From a virus: DNA of 32,067 bases. Of this stretch, positions 13,528 through 20,934 are shown piece after piece (positions within the stretch are counted from its first letter, which is position 1; each line of letters begins with the position of its first letter). The notes under the pieces were generated by a model. That model was not told the origin of the DNA and did no database searches. It saw only the letters and a program-made list of their open reading frames with translations. The position numbers were made by a program, and so were the translations under genes. The stretch lies in the IMG/VR virus record IMGVR_UViG_3300029448_000208, positions 1 to 32,067 of that record; one strand, written 5' to 3'.

Positions 13528-15220
13528 GGATATAGAGACTAATCAAGTCTATCAATATAATCCTGACAATCTCAAAGATAGTCTAGAGTTGCTAAACAAA
13601 GCTACAGTTTTAATAGGTCATAACATACAAGGTTTTGATTTACCTGTATTAGAAAAGATATTTAATTTTAAATTTGATGGTGAAGTTTATGATACATTAT
13701 TAGTATCAAGACTTATCTATACTAATTTATTAGATAGTGATTATAAACATAAAGAACTACCTGCAAAATTATACGGAAGACATTCATTAGAAAGTTGGGG
13801 TTACAGATTAGGTTTACGTAAAGGTGACTACCAAGAACATTCAGACTTTACAGAATATAATTTAGACATGATGGATTATTGTGAACGTGATGTAGAGGTT
13901 ACACATTTATTATTTCAAAAATTAATTAAAGAAAACTATTCATCACAATCTATAGAGTTAGAACATAACTTCGCACATTGGATTAGAAAACAAGAACAAC
14001 ATGGTATACTATTTGATGAGACGTCTGCTCAGACGCTTTTATCTATCCTAACAAAAAGAAGACTATCGCTAGAAGAAGAACTTTCGGTAGTCTTCCCAAG
14101 TTGGAGTAAGTCATTAGGTTTTAAAACTTATAAAAGAGATAATATAAAACGAGGTATAAAAGCAGGTATACCTGTTGAACAATTTAAAACAGAAATATTT
14201 AATCCTAATTCAAGGCAACATATTGCAGATAGATTAATTAATGTTTTAGGTTGGAAACCAAAATCATTTACTGCAACTGGTATACCAGAAGTAAATGAAA
14301 AAATTCTAAACGAACTACCATACCCAGAAGCTAAAAAGATTTCTGAATATTTAATGATACAGAAAAGATTAGGCCAACTGAGTGATGGTGAACAAGCATA
14401 TTTAAAATTAAATAACAAAGGGAAAATTTATGGAAAAGTTAATACATTGGGTACATACACAGGCAGGTGCAGTCACAATAGCCCCAACCTTGCACAATGT
14501 GTGGCGTCAGGTAGTCCTTATGGTAAAGAATTTCGTTCCTTATTTATTTCTCCTTCCGATATGGATTTCGTTGGTATTGATTTTAGCGGTTTGGAGTTGC
14601 GTGTGCTTTCTCATTACATGGCTTCATACGATAGTGGTGACTTTGGGAAAAGATTACTTGAAGATGATATACATACCCAGAACCAAAAAGCTACAGGACT
14701 TGCCACACGTAATAAAGCTAAAACTTTCATTTATGCTTACATATACGCTTGTGGAAATGCGACACTCAGTAAATTACTTGATGTCAGTTTGGAAGAAGCC
14801 AAAAGAGTAAGAGCAAAATTTGAAAAGGAATTACCTGCATTAAAAATATTAGCTGATGCAGTCAAAAATAAATATAGAAACTTTGGTTATCTAAAAGGTA
14901 TTGATGGTAGACGTCTTATACCTAAAGCAGAATATAGTTCATTAAATACTTTAATCCAAGCATGTGGCTCAACATTGGTAAAGATGGGTACAATATTTTT
15001 AAACCAAGAGTTACACAAATCAGGTTTTAAGTGGGGTGAAGATTATGTCATGGTACTACACGTACATGATGAAATGCAGTTTTACGTTAAAAAAGAAAAG
15101 ACAGAACAATTTAAAGAAATAGCAAAAACTATTTTTCAATTAACACAAGACTACTTTAAATTTAAGACACCTTTAGATGGTGAGATTAAAGTAGGAAATA
15201 CTTGGAGTGATACCCATTAA
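13454..15220 (+). CDS. Family A DNA polymerase (T7 gp5-like)
   Basis: A replicative polymerase of 588 residues. The 3'-5' exonuclease is intact: Asp6/Glu8 in IIDLETNN, GHNIQGFDLPVL, and DYCERDVEVT. The polymerase domain has motif A DFSGLELRVLSHYM (about residue 376), O-helix TRNKAKTFIYAYIYACG with Arg, Lys and Tyr positions as in T7 Arg518/Lys522/Tyr526, and motif C HVHDEMQF (about 536). T7 gp5 is 704 residues; much of the difference lies in the thumb, where the thioredoxin-binding insert is reduced to a few tens of residues. It may therefore use a different processivity mechanism. Confidence 0.95.
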   Translation: MKLIIDLETNNLLEKLDKIHCIVCKDIETNQVYQYNPDNLKDSLELLNKATVLIGHNIQGFDLPVLEKIFNFKFDGEVYDTLLVSRLIYTNLLDSDYKHKELPAKLYGRHSLESWGYRLGLRKGDYQEHSDFTEYNLDMMDYCERDVEVTHLLFQKLIKENYSSQSIELEHNFAHWIRKQEQHGILFDETSAQTLLSILTKRRLSLEEELSVVFPSWSKSLGFKTYKRDNIKRGIKAGIPVEQFKTEIFNPNSRQHIADRLINVLGWKPKSFTATGIPEVNEKILNELPYPEAKKISEYLMIQKRLGQLSDGEQAYLKLNNKGKIYGKVNTLGTYTGRCSHNSPNLAQCVASGSPYGKEFRSLFISPSDMDFVGIDFSGLELRVLSHYMASYDSGDFGKRLLEDDIHTQNQKATGLATRNKAKTFIYAYIYACGNATLSKLLDVSLEEAKRVRAKFEKELPALKILADAVKNKYRNFGYLKGIDGRRLIPKAEYSSLNTLIQACGSTLVKMGTIFLNQELHKSGFKWGEDYVMVLHVHDEMQFYVKKEKTEQFKEIAKTIFQLTQDYFKFKTPLDGEIKVGNTWSDTH

Positions 15221-15578
15221 TTCAAAAGCAAGACCTCATTTTGATAAGGATTTAAAATTCGGACAACAATATGAAAATGAACTTCAAGAAATGGTTGAAG
15301 GTAAAGTTGAAGTTAAGACAGATAGGTTATGTCAAAAGACAGGTAATGTATTTGTAGAGATAGAAGATAAAGGTAAACCTTCAGGAATAAATACAAGTAA
15401 GTCTCCTTACTATGCTTTTTGTTTATACAAAAGTGAAAGAGTAAAGCAGGTGTGGGTATTGATACCTACAAAAATTTTAAAAAAATTAATGAAGAAGTAT
15501 CCAATTAAAAAAGGTGGAGACCATTGGGAAGCTAGAGGTCACATTATACCTAAAGAGGATTTATTAAAATATGACTAG
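15207..15578 (+). CDS. Hypothetical protein, possible PD-(D/E)XK nuclease-like
   Basis: A 123-residue protein overlapping the polymerase end by 14 bases. It has FGQQYENELQEMVEG, then VEVKTDRL, then GNVFVEIEDKGKPSGI and SPYYAFCLY. A conserved Glu in the first helix, followed by acidic-x-Lys and E(I/V)E strands, is suggestive of the PD-(D/E)XK nuclease fold, and its location among replication nucleases fits. The motif spacing is judged by eye, so the assignment is tentative. It overlaps the next gene by 8 bases. Confidence 0.5.
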   Translation: MIPINSKARPHFDKDLKFGQQYENELQEMVEGKVEVKTDRLCQKTGNVFVEIEDKGKPSGINTSKSPYYAFCLYKSERVKQVWVLIPTKILKKLMKKYPIKKGGDHWEARGHIIPKEDLLKYD

Positions 15579-15864
15579 TAAAATAAAATTACCTGATGTT
15601 TATAAAAAAGATTTTCCTTACAAATTTTATAAGTGTTGGTGGAGTGATATAACCAGTTGCAGTTCGTGGAATACTATTTCAGATATTAAAAAATCTAAAA
15701 CAGCAGTCTGTATAACAATGGGTTGGTTAATCCATTCAAGTGAAGACAAGTTTGTTTTGATAGGTGACATTACATTTAATGATGATGGCACAGTCAATGA
15801 GGGTGGTAACTCAACAGTAATACCAAAATCAAATGTACTAAAAATGAAAGAGATAAAACTATGA
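15571..15864 (+). CDS. Hypothetical protein in the replication operon
   Basis: A 97-residue protein with an aromatic-rich N-terminus (FPYKFYKCWWSDITS) and several short beta-like segments (TAVCITMGWLIHS, FVLIGDITF). No function is evident. It sits between the putative nuclease and the 5' exonuclease with overlaps of 8 and 4 bases, so it is translated as part of the replication block. Confidence 0.6.
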   Translation: MTSKIKLPDVYKKDFPYKFYKCWWSDITSCSSWNTISDIKKSKTAVCITMGWLIHSSEDKFVLIGDITFNDDGTVNEGGNSTVIPKSNVLKMKEIKL

Positions 15865-16748
15865 CACAGTTAGATGAAAGACACTTTCTTATTCATAGTG
15901 CAAACAAAGCCAAAGCACATGAAAAGAAAAAAATGAGTAACATAAATGATTTCTACGACAATACAAACAAAGTGATGATAGTAGATGGTGACCTAATTAT
16001 ATATAAGATTACTTCTGCATTAGAAGAAGCTATTGATTGGGGTGATGATGTATGGACTTTACACGCAGATTTAGCTGTAGGTAAACAAGTATTTAAACAA
16101 AATATGGAATGGTATAAAAATTATACTAAGTCTAAAGAAATTATTGTTGCCTTTTCTGATAAGAAAAATTTTAGAAAAGAGTTTGATGATACTTATAAAT
16201 CACACAGAAAAAAAATTAGAAAGCCTGTTTGTTATCAAGCATTAAGAAAATGGGTAGAAAAACATTATCATTTTTATACTTTACCTAATTTAGAAGGTGA
16301 TGATGTAATAGGTATTCTAGCTACTCAACATTACAAAACTAATAACGTAATTATTAGTGGTGATAAAGATATGAGAACAATACCATCTTGGCATTGTTTT
16401 ATTGGTGATGACCAACTTGAATATGTTGATGAAGATAAAGCCAACTATAATTTCTTTACACAATGTTTAGTTGGTGATGCAAGTGATGGTTATAAAGGAT
16501 TAGTTGGTTGTGGAGCAGTAAAAGCATCAAGAGTTCTTTTAGATAAGAAAACTGTAGATGAACTATGGGAAGCTGTAATTAAAGAATATGAAAGAGCAGG
16601 TTTTACATTTGAAGACGCATATCATCAAGCAAGACTAGCAAGAATACTTAGAAAAGATGAATATGATTATGCAACAAACAAACCAACATTATGGAGTTAT
16701 AAATATGAACACTACAGAGATACTAGAAACTACAAAAAATCTAGTTAG
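15861..16748 (+). CDS. 5'-3' exonuclease / flap endonuclease (T7 gp6-like)
   Basis: A 295-residue FEN-family nuclease that removes RNA primers, degrades host DNA and assists recombination. Metal-binding acidic residues appear in VMIVDGDLIIY (Asp42, Asp44), NLEGDDVIG (Glu144, Asp146, Asp147) and SGDKDM (Asp167, Asp169). A helix-three-turn-helix-like segment follows (GDASDGYKGLVGCGAVKA). The ATG at 15861 overlaps the upstream stop; an internal Met25 could also serve, since conserved sequence begins near residue 36. Length and order (after DNA polymerase) agree with T7 gp6 (300 residues). Confidence 0.9.
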   Translation: MTQLDERHFLIHSANKAKAHEKKKMSNINDFYDNTNKVMIVDGDLIIYKITSALEEAIDWGDDVWTLHADLAVGKQVFKQNMEWYKNYTKSKEIIVAFSDKKNFRKEFDDTYKSHRKKIRKPVCYQALRKWVEKHYHFYTLPNLEGDDVIGILATQHYKTNNVIISGDKDMRTIPSWHCFIGDDQLEYVDEDKANYNFFTQCLVGDASDGYKGLVGCGAVKASRVLLDKKTVDELWEAVIKEYERAGFTFEDAYHQARLARILRKDEYDYATNKPTLWSYKYEHYRDTRNYKKSS

Positions 16749-16995
16749 TAACGATAGAAACGACAAGCATGGTGATAAGTTAGAAAACCATCAAAACATT
16801 GCTAGATTATGGACTAGCTACATACAAAATAAAACCTCTACAGATTTAATTATTCTTCCTGAAGATGTTGCTAATCTTATGGCCTTATTAAAGATAGCTA
16901 GAACACAAGCAGGACAGCATAACATTGATGACTACGTAGATGCTTGTGGTTACTCTGCAATAGCAGGTGAAATAGCACAGAGGAAAAGTGAATAA
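16705..16995 (+). CDS. DUF6378-like phage protein
   Basis: A 96-residue protein, taking ATG 16705 because GGAG lies nine bases before it and the conserved sequence begins there; the frame itself extends upstream to 16657. The pattern NDRNDKHGDKLENHQNIARLW, DVANLMALLKIART and DDYVDACGYSAIAGE matches a widespread small phage family named DUF6378. Its function is unknown; the conserved acidic/His pattern recalls MazG-like nucleotide hydrolases but this is not established. It overlaps the exonuclease gene by 44 bases. Confidence 0.7.
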   Translation: MNTTEILETTKNLVSNDRNDKHGDKLENHQNIARLWTSYIQNKTSTDLIILPEDVANLMALLKIARTQAGQHNIDDYVDACGYSAIAGEIAQRKSE

Positions 16996-17012
16996 GTTCC
17001 ACTTTAGGAGAA
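16990..17012 (+). promoter_or_regulatory. Phage RNA polymerase promoter before the virion genes
   Basis: GAATAAGTTCCACTTTA is followed by GGAGAAAA, with predicted +1 at 17007. It matches the left-end promoter (2787) at 13 of 17 positions. It overlaps the end of the DUF6378-like gene and stands before the structural block, where T7 has its class III promoters. Its GGAG also serves as the ribosome site of the gene at 17017, giving an almost leaderless-length 5' end of about 10 bases. Confidence 0.65.
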
Positions 17013-17016
17013 AACA

Positions 17017-17199
17017 ATGCCAAAAAACGTAGAAACACCAATTCTTAGTGAAGAACTAATTGATTATTTGGATACGCTTTTTCCAGAAAAATGTGCTGAC
17101 CTTCAGGATACTGAAAAAGAAATTTTTTATAAATCTGGCCAAAGGTCAGTCGTTAAACATTTAATAGAAAAACATAAATTACAAAAGGAGACGGATTAA
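17017..17199 (+). CDS. Small hypothetical protein heading the virion block
   Basis: A 60-residue acidic-then-basic helical protein (ELIDYLDTLFPEKCADL, then SVVKHLIEKHKLQKE) preceded by TAGGAG. No family can be named. It directly follows a phage promoter and overlaps the next gene by one base, occupying the slot of the small T7 genes 6.5-6.7. Confidence 0.6.
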   Translation: MPKNVETPILSEELIDYLDTLFPEKCADLQDTEKEIFYKSGQRSVVKHLIEKHKLQKETD

Positions 17200-17420
17200 T
17201 GTGCATAGCACCAAAAAAGCCAAGTCCACCACCTGCACCTGAGCCAATCCCTGAAACACCACCTACGATTTCTAATGCTACTACAAAGAAAGATGCACCT
17301 AAACTTGCAAAATCTACTTCTAGTACTGCACAAAGAAAAAGACGAGGTAGAGGTTCTTTAAGAATACCTCTAATTACTTCAGGATTAAGTCAGTCTGGTA
17401 TTAACTTTCCAACACCATAA
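17199..17420 (+). CDS. T7 gp7.3-like small virion/tail assembly protein
   Basis: A 73-residue protein with a Pro-rich N-terminus (PKKPSPPPAPEPIPETPP), a Ser/Thr/Lys linker, and a C-terminal block QRKRRGRGSLRIPL...SGINF. That end resembles the C-terminus of T7 gp7.3 (basic residues, GxxSLxI and GIN), a virion protein needed for tail assembly and adsorption. The position directly before the portal gene is the same as in T7. Cys2 could be lipidated only if exported, and there is no signal peptide. Confidence 0.6.
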   Translation: MCIAPKKPSPPPAPEPIPETPPTISNATTKKDAPKLAKSTSSTAQRKRRGRGSLRIPLITSGLSQSGINFPTP

Positions 17421-17423
17421 TAA

Positions 17424-19019
17424 ATGGATAAATACAATCTAGATACAGCTACAGTCGCTTTAGATAAATCTTTAGTCGAAAGTCAGTATGTAAAGATGGA
17501 AGTAGATAGAGAGCAGTATTTAGAAAGAGCAAGAGAAGTAGCTAGATTAACTATTCCACATTTATACCCACCAAAGGGCGCTAATGAAGCAACTGAATAT
17601 TCAACACCATATCAAAGTGTAGGTTCTAGAGGTGTAACAAATTTAGCTAGTAAATTAATGTTAGCTTTATTTCCACCACAAGCACCATTCTTTAGATTAG
17701 ATGTTGATGATTTAGTATATAAACAAATAGAAGGTGACCCACAGCAGAAGCAAACTATAGAACAAGGTTTAGCTAAAATAGAAAAAGCTGTGATGGACAG
17801 TATTGAAAGTAATAATGACAGAGTAGCAGTTTATGAAGCACTTAAACATTTAATTGTTTCAGGAAATGTATTACTTAAAATGTCAGAAGATGGATTAAGA
17901 ACATATCCACTAAATAACTATGTAGTCAAAAGAGACCCACAAGGTAAAATATTAAAAATTATAATTAAAGAAGGTATATCTCCAAATACTTTATCAGAAA
18001 AATTAAGAAGAAATATTGGTGACAAGATTAATGAAGAAAATAAATCATTAAATCTATACACTTGTATATATAGAGAAAAGAAAAGATTTTACGTTCATCA
18101 AGAAATAGCAAAACAAAAAGTTTTTGAAAAATATTACGATTTAGACAAACTTCCATTCATAGCACTTCGCTTCAATAGAATTGACGGTATGAATTACGGT
18201 AGAGGTCATTGCGAAACTTTTGAGGGAGACTTGAGGGCGTTAGAAGGATTGACCAGAGCAATCTTAGAAGGCAGTAGTGCGTCTTCTAAAATGCTCTTTA
18301 TGATTTCACCTAACGGTTCAACTAGAGCATCAAGTGTTGCTAAAGCACCTAATGGAGCAATTATAGAAGGTAATGCACAAGATGTTTCTGTATTACAAGC
18401 TAATAAATTTGCTGACTTTAGAGTTGGTTATGAAATGATGGGTAGAATAGAGCAAAGATTACAGTTTGCTTTTTTATTAAATGCTTCAGTACAAAGACAA
18501 GCAGAAAGAGTTACAGCTACAGAAGTACAATTAGTAGCTAATGAATTAAATGATGCACTCGGTGGAGTGTATGGAATATTAACAACAGAATTTCAGTTGC
18601 CTTACATAAACACTAAATTGGATATGCTAAGACAACAGAAACTACTTCCTGACTTACCTAAAGAATTAGTTAAAACTAAAATTATAGTAGGTATGGAAGC
18701 ATTAGGTAGAGCATCAGACAGATTAAGATTATTACAATTCATGTCTGACTTATCTAATACACTAGGTGCTGAAACTTTAGCACGATACATAAACCTTGAT
18801 GATGCAATTAAGAAATTTGCTGTGGCCAATGGTATTGACACAGGTGGATTAATTAAGTCATCAGAACAAATACAACAGGAAGCCCAAGCACAACAACAGC
18901 AACAGTTTACTAACCAAGCGTTAGCAGACCCAAGAGTAGCCATAGAAGCAGGAAAAAGCCTAGCTAACTCTGGTGCAGATGTAAATGCAGACGGTGAAAT
19001 AGAAATACCAGAGGAGTAA
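17424..19019 (+). CDS. Head-tail connector / portal protein (T7 gp8-like)
   Basis: A 531-residue portal, almost the length of T7 gp8 (536), forming the dodecameric ring through which DNA is packaged. Typical segments are ARLTIPHLYPP, SVGSRGVTNLASKLMLALFPP, the long central beta-rich part, and RVTATEVQLVANELNDALGGVYGIL in the crown-side helix. The C-terminal part has a Gln-rich stretch (QAQQQQQFTNQ). It is followed one base later by the scaffold gene. Confidence 0.93.
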   Translation: MDKYNLDTATVALDKSLVESQYVKMEVDREQYLERAREVARLTIPHLYPPKGANEATEYSTPYQSVGSRGVTNLASKLMLALFPPQAPFFRLDVDDLVYKQIEGDPQQKQTIEQGLAKIEKAVMDSIESNNDRVAVYEALKHLIVSGNVLLKMSEDGLRTYPLNNYVVKRDPQGKILKIIIKEGISPNTLSEKLRRNIGDKINEENKSLNLYTCIYREKKRFYVHQEIAKQKVFEKYYDLDKLPFIALRFNRIDGMNYGRGHCETFEGDLRALEGLTRAILEGSSASSKMLFMISPNGSTRASSVAKAPNGAIIEGNAQDVSVLQANKFADFRVGYEMMGRIEQRLQFAFLLNASVQRQAERVTATEVQLVANELNDALGGVYGILTTEFQLPYINTKLDMLRQQKLLPDLPKELVKTKIIVGMEALGRASDRLRLLQFMSDLSNTLGAETLARYINLDDAIKKFAVANGIDTGGLIKSSEQIQQEAQAQQQQQFTNQALADPRVAIEAGKSLANSGADVNADGEIEIPEE

Positions 19020-19020
19020 T

Positions 19021-19803
19021 ATGAGTACAGAAAAACAAGAACTTTCTTTAGATGCTACAAATCCATCTTTAGAAGAACAAGCAAAAACACAACCAGAAAC
19101 ACAAGCAGTTGTAGCTAATGATGAAACAAGAGTTTCAGTTAGTGAAGCTGATAATACAATAAGGTCTACAGATGATGTAAGACCTGAATGGTTACCAGAA
19201 AAATTTAAAAGTGCTGAAGATTTAGCAAAAGCATATTCAGAGTTAGAAAAGAAACAATCTGAACCAGTAGAACAACCTGCTGAAGATGCTACTTATGAAA
19301 ATGAAACAACACCACAACCTATGGATAAGTTTTATAATGAGTATCAAGAACAAGGTGCATTAAGTGAAAAATCTTATGAAGAACTAAATAAAATGGGTTT
19401 AAATAAAGATTTAGTAGATGGTTATATTAAAGGTCAAGAAGCTATTGCAAATACTGAAGTACAACAAGTTCATAATTTAGTTGGTGGTGAAGAAAATTAT
19501 TCTAAAGTAATTGAATTTGCTAAAACTAATTTAAACGAAGCAGAACAAAATGCTTTTAATCAAACTTTAGATACAGGAAGTATTGAACAAGTTAAATTTG
19601 CAGTTCAAGCTATTGCATCAAGAGCAGGTGTAACTTCAGAACAACCACAATCAATGATTAATGGAGACAGTATTGAAACTGCTTCAGATACATTTGAAAG
19701 TACTGCACAAATTATGGAAGCCATGAGTGATAAAAAATATCAAACTGACCCTGCTTACAGAAAAAAAGTAGAAGAAAAAATAGCGAGGTCTACAGCTATA
19801 TAA
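19021..19803 (+). CDS. Capsid assembly scaffold (T7 gp9-like)
   Basis: A 260-residue acidic, Gln/Glu-rich, low-complexity protein as expected of a scaffold. A conserved segment RPEWLPEKFKSAEDLAKAYSELEKK near residues 53-77 is shared by T7-like scaffolds. The C-terminal region is helical and ends in basic residues (YRKKVEEKIARSTAI), the kind of tail that contacts the capsid shell. It has an AGGAG ribosome site within the portal gene's end. Unlike in T7, the capsid gene does not follow at once: six small genes intervene. Confidence 0.88.
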   Translation: MSTEKQELSLDATNPSLEEQAKTQPETQAVVANDETRVSVSEADNTIRSTDDVRPEWLPEKFKSAEDLAKAYSELEKKQSEPVEQPAEDATYENETTPQPMDKFYNEYQEQGALSEKSYEELNKMGLNKDLVDGYIKGQEAIANTEVQQVHNLVGGEENYSKVIEFAKTNLNEAEQNAFNQTLDTGSIEQVKFAVQAIASRAGVTSEQPQSMINGDSIETASDTFESTAQIMEAMSDKKYQTDPAYRKKVEEKIARSTAI

Positions 19804-20027
19804 TGGCAGGTAGAGATTATAAGTCTGAATACCAGAATTATCATTCTCAACCACTTCAAAAGAAAAATAGAGCAAAACGAAATTTAGCAAGAAGACTAAT
19901 GAAAAAAAGACTGGGCAATGCCATAACAGGTAGAGATATTCACCATGTAGATGGCAACCCAAATAACAATAGTTCTTCTAATTTAAGAGTAGTTTCTAAA
20001 AGGTTTAATAGGTCAAGAAATGCTTAA
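19803..20027 (+). CDS. Small HNH endonuclease-like protein
   Basis: A 74-residue basic protein ending in an HNH motif: DIHHVDGNPNNNSSSNLRVVSKRFNRSRN, split here as DIHHVDGNPNNN and SNLRVVSKRFNRS. The paired His, the central Asn run and the closing Asn match phage HNH nucleases that act in packaging or as free-standing homing enzymes. The ATG overlaps the scaffold stop. Which of these roles applies cannot be told. Confidence 0.75.
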   Translation: MAGRDYKSEYQNYHSQPLQKKNRAKRNLARRLMKKRLGNAITGRDIHHVDGNPNNNSSSNLRVVSKRFNRSRNA

Positions 20028-20385
20028 TTTTGTATTACCATTATTAAAAAATCCATTAACTAGAATGATTGGTTCAAAGGTTATTGGTGGTATTCAGCAC
20101 AAAATGGAGAAAGACAAAATCATTAAAGCTAAAGAAATTGAAAGTATTAAACAGGTTTCAATAGAACAAATACGTTCTAGTAACAACAGTATTAAAGATG
20201 AGGTGCTAACAATTAAAATAGCACTTATCTTTTTATTCTGCTTCTTACCATACACACAACCTTATATGGAAAGAGGTTTTGAAATTTTATCAAACGCCAC
20301 AACTGAATTTTGGTACGCAGTTTTAATTGTATACTCAGGAAGTTTTGGCTTATCAACAATCAAAAATATAAGAGGTAAAAAATAA
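20020..20385 (+). CDS. Putative holin with two membrane segments
   Basis: A 121-residue protein with an N-terminal amphipathic stretch, a charged middle (KMEKDKIIKAKEIESIKQ), and two hydrophobic segments at about 66-80 (IALIFLFCFLPYTQP) and 95-112 (EFWYAVLIVYSGSFGL), ending in a Lys/Arg tail. The layout resembles the 3TM holin family of gene-transfer agents and some podoviruses. If so it would perforate the inner membrane for lysozyme release. Its place between scaffold and capsid is unusual for a holin, so the function is tentative. Confidence 0.55.
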   Translation: MLNFVLPLLKNPLTRMIGSKVIGGIQHKMEKDKIIKAKEIESIKQVSIEQIRSSNNSIKDEVLTIKIALIFLFCFLPYTQPYMERGFEILSNATTEFWYAVLIVYSGSFGLSTIKNIRGKK

Positions 20386-20507
20386 TGTCGCTCTATAAAA
20401 ATATTAACAGACGCAAAAAGCTCGGTATATCTAGAAAAAAGAAAGACACAACAATTTCTAAAAAAAGCTACGACAATATGAAAAAAGGTTTTCCTAAAAA
20501 AGCCTAA
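20385..20507 (+). CDS. Small very basic phage protein
   Basis: A 40-residue frame, ATG overlapping the upstream stop. It contains LYKNINRRKKLGISRKKKD and a second basic half with Gly/Pro. It recalls the short 'LYxNIxxxRKRI' proteins that marine T7-like phages carry near capsid genes. It is probably nucleic-acid or capsid-associated, but no function is known. Confidence 0.6.
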   Translation: MSLYKNINRRKKLGISRKKKDTTISKKSYDNMKKGFPKKA

Positions 20508-20663
20508 ATGGCTAAGAAGAAAAATAATCTTCTCAACGAAAGTATACACGAGACAAGAGCAAAGTTTAAAAAAACAAGTATTGGTAGAAGACCAAGTACA
20601 GCAATGATGAATAAATCAAAACGTAGGTCACATAAGAATTATGTCTCGCAAGGAAAAGTGTAA
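20508..20663 (+). CDS. Small basic phage protein
   Basis: A 51-residue frame begins directly after the previous stop. Its C-terminal part, IGRRPSTAMMNKSKRRSHKNYVSQGKV, here in pieces GRRPSTAMMNKSKRR and HKNYVSQGK, is a pattern I recognise from small proteins of marine podoviruses. It is strongly basic and probably binds nucleic acid or the capsid lining. No enzymatic motif is seen. Confidence 0.6.
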   Translation: MAKKKNNLLNESIHETRAKFKKTSIGRRPSTAMMNKSKRRSHKNYVSQGKV

Positions 20664-20805
20664 ACAATGTCATCACGAATGTCATTGTGACGAGGAATTA
20701 CATGGTGACGAGTATGGTCTTTGCACATGTGATGAATGTAAATGTAAAAAAGAATTTTCCAATAAAGATTTTTGGAAAGTAATGTCATCAAGATTTTACG
20801 AATAG
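20641..20805 (+). CDS. Cysteine-rich metallothionein/zinc-ribbon-like micro-protein
   Basis: A 54-residue frame from ATG 20641 to TAG 20803-20805, overlapping the upstream gene by 23 bases. The first 37 residues carry eight Cys (7, 10, 14, 16, 28, 30, 33, 35) in CxxC and CxC pairs, plus His11, 12, 15 and 21, with acidic spacers. This density suits a metal-binding protein, either a metallothionein-like sponge or a double zinc ribbon; the last 18 residues are ordinary (DFWKVMSSRF). The ribosome site is weak. It is the last gene before the capsid promoter/leader region. Confidence 0.6.
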   Translation: MSRKEKCKQCHHECHCDEELHGDEYGLCTCDECKCKKEFSNKDFWKVMSSRFYE

Positions 20806-20808
20806 TAC

Positions 20809-20828
20809 CATCTCTCATAAGAGAGGTG
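20809..20828 (+). other. RNA hairpin upstream of capsid gene
   Basis: CATCTCTC and GAGAGGTG form an 8-base-pair stem (one T-G pair) with an ATAA loop. There is no T-run after it, so it is not a standard terminator. Such hairpins in T7 are RNase III processing or mRNA-stability signals; that role is inferred. Confidence 0.5.
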
Positions 20829-20863
20829 CTAACCAAATTCAAAAAAGATTGCCAGTTACGACT

Positions 20864-20886
20864 GATAACCTTCTGACTATGAAAAG
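20864..20886 (+). promoter_or_regulatory. Weak candidate phage promoter before the capsid gene
   Basis: GATAACCTTCTGACTAT followed by GAAAAG agrees with the promoter at 9987 at about 10 of 17 positions, including ATAA, TTC and the TAT-GA start. It lacks the CCACT block. T7 has its strongest promoter before the capsid gene, which makes the position attractive, but the match is poor. Confidence 0.25.
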
Positions 20887-20934
20887 TAGTTTGTTAACAA
20901 TAACTAACCAAACATATTTAAGGAGAAAATTAAT

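Noticed and set aside
14430-14810. A 126-codon frame inside the DNA polymerase gene
   Set aside because: It overlaps the catalytic motifs of the polymerase in another frame and resembles no phage protein, so it is a shadow.
20809-20828. Rho-independent terminator before the capsid gene
   Set aside because: The stem is good but it is followed by CTAACC, not a T-run, so I kept it only as an RNA hairpin.
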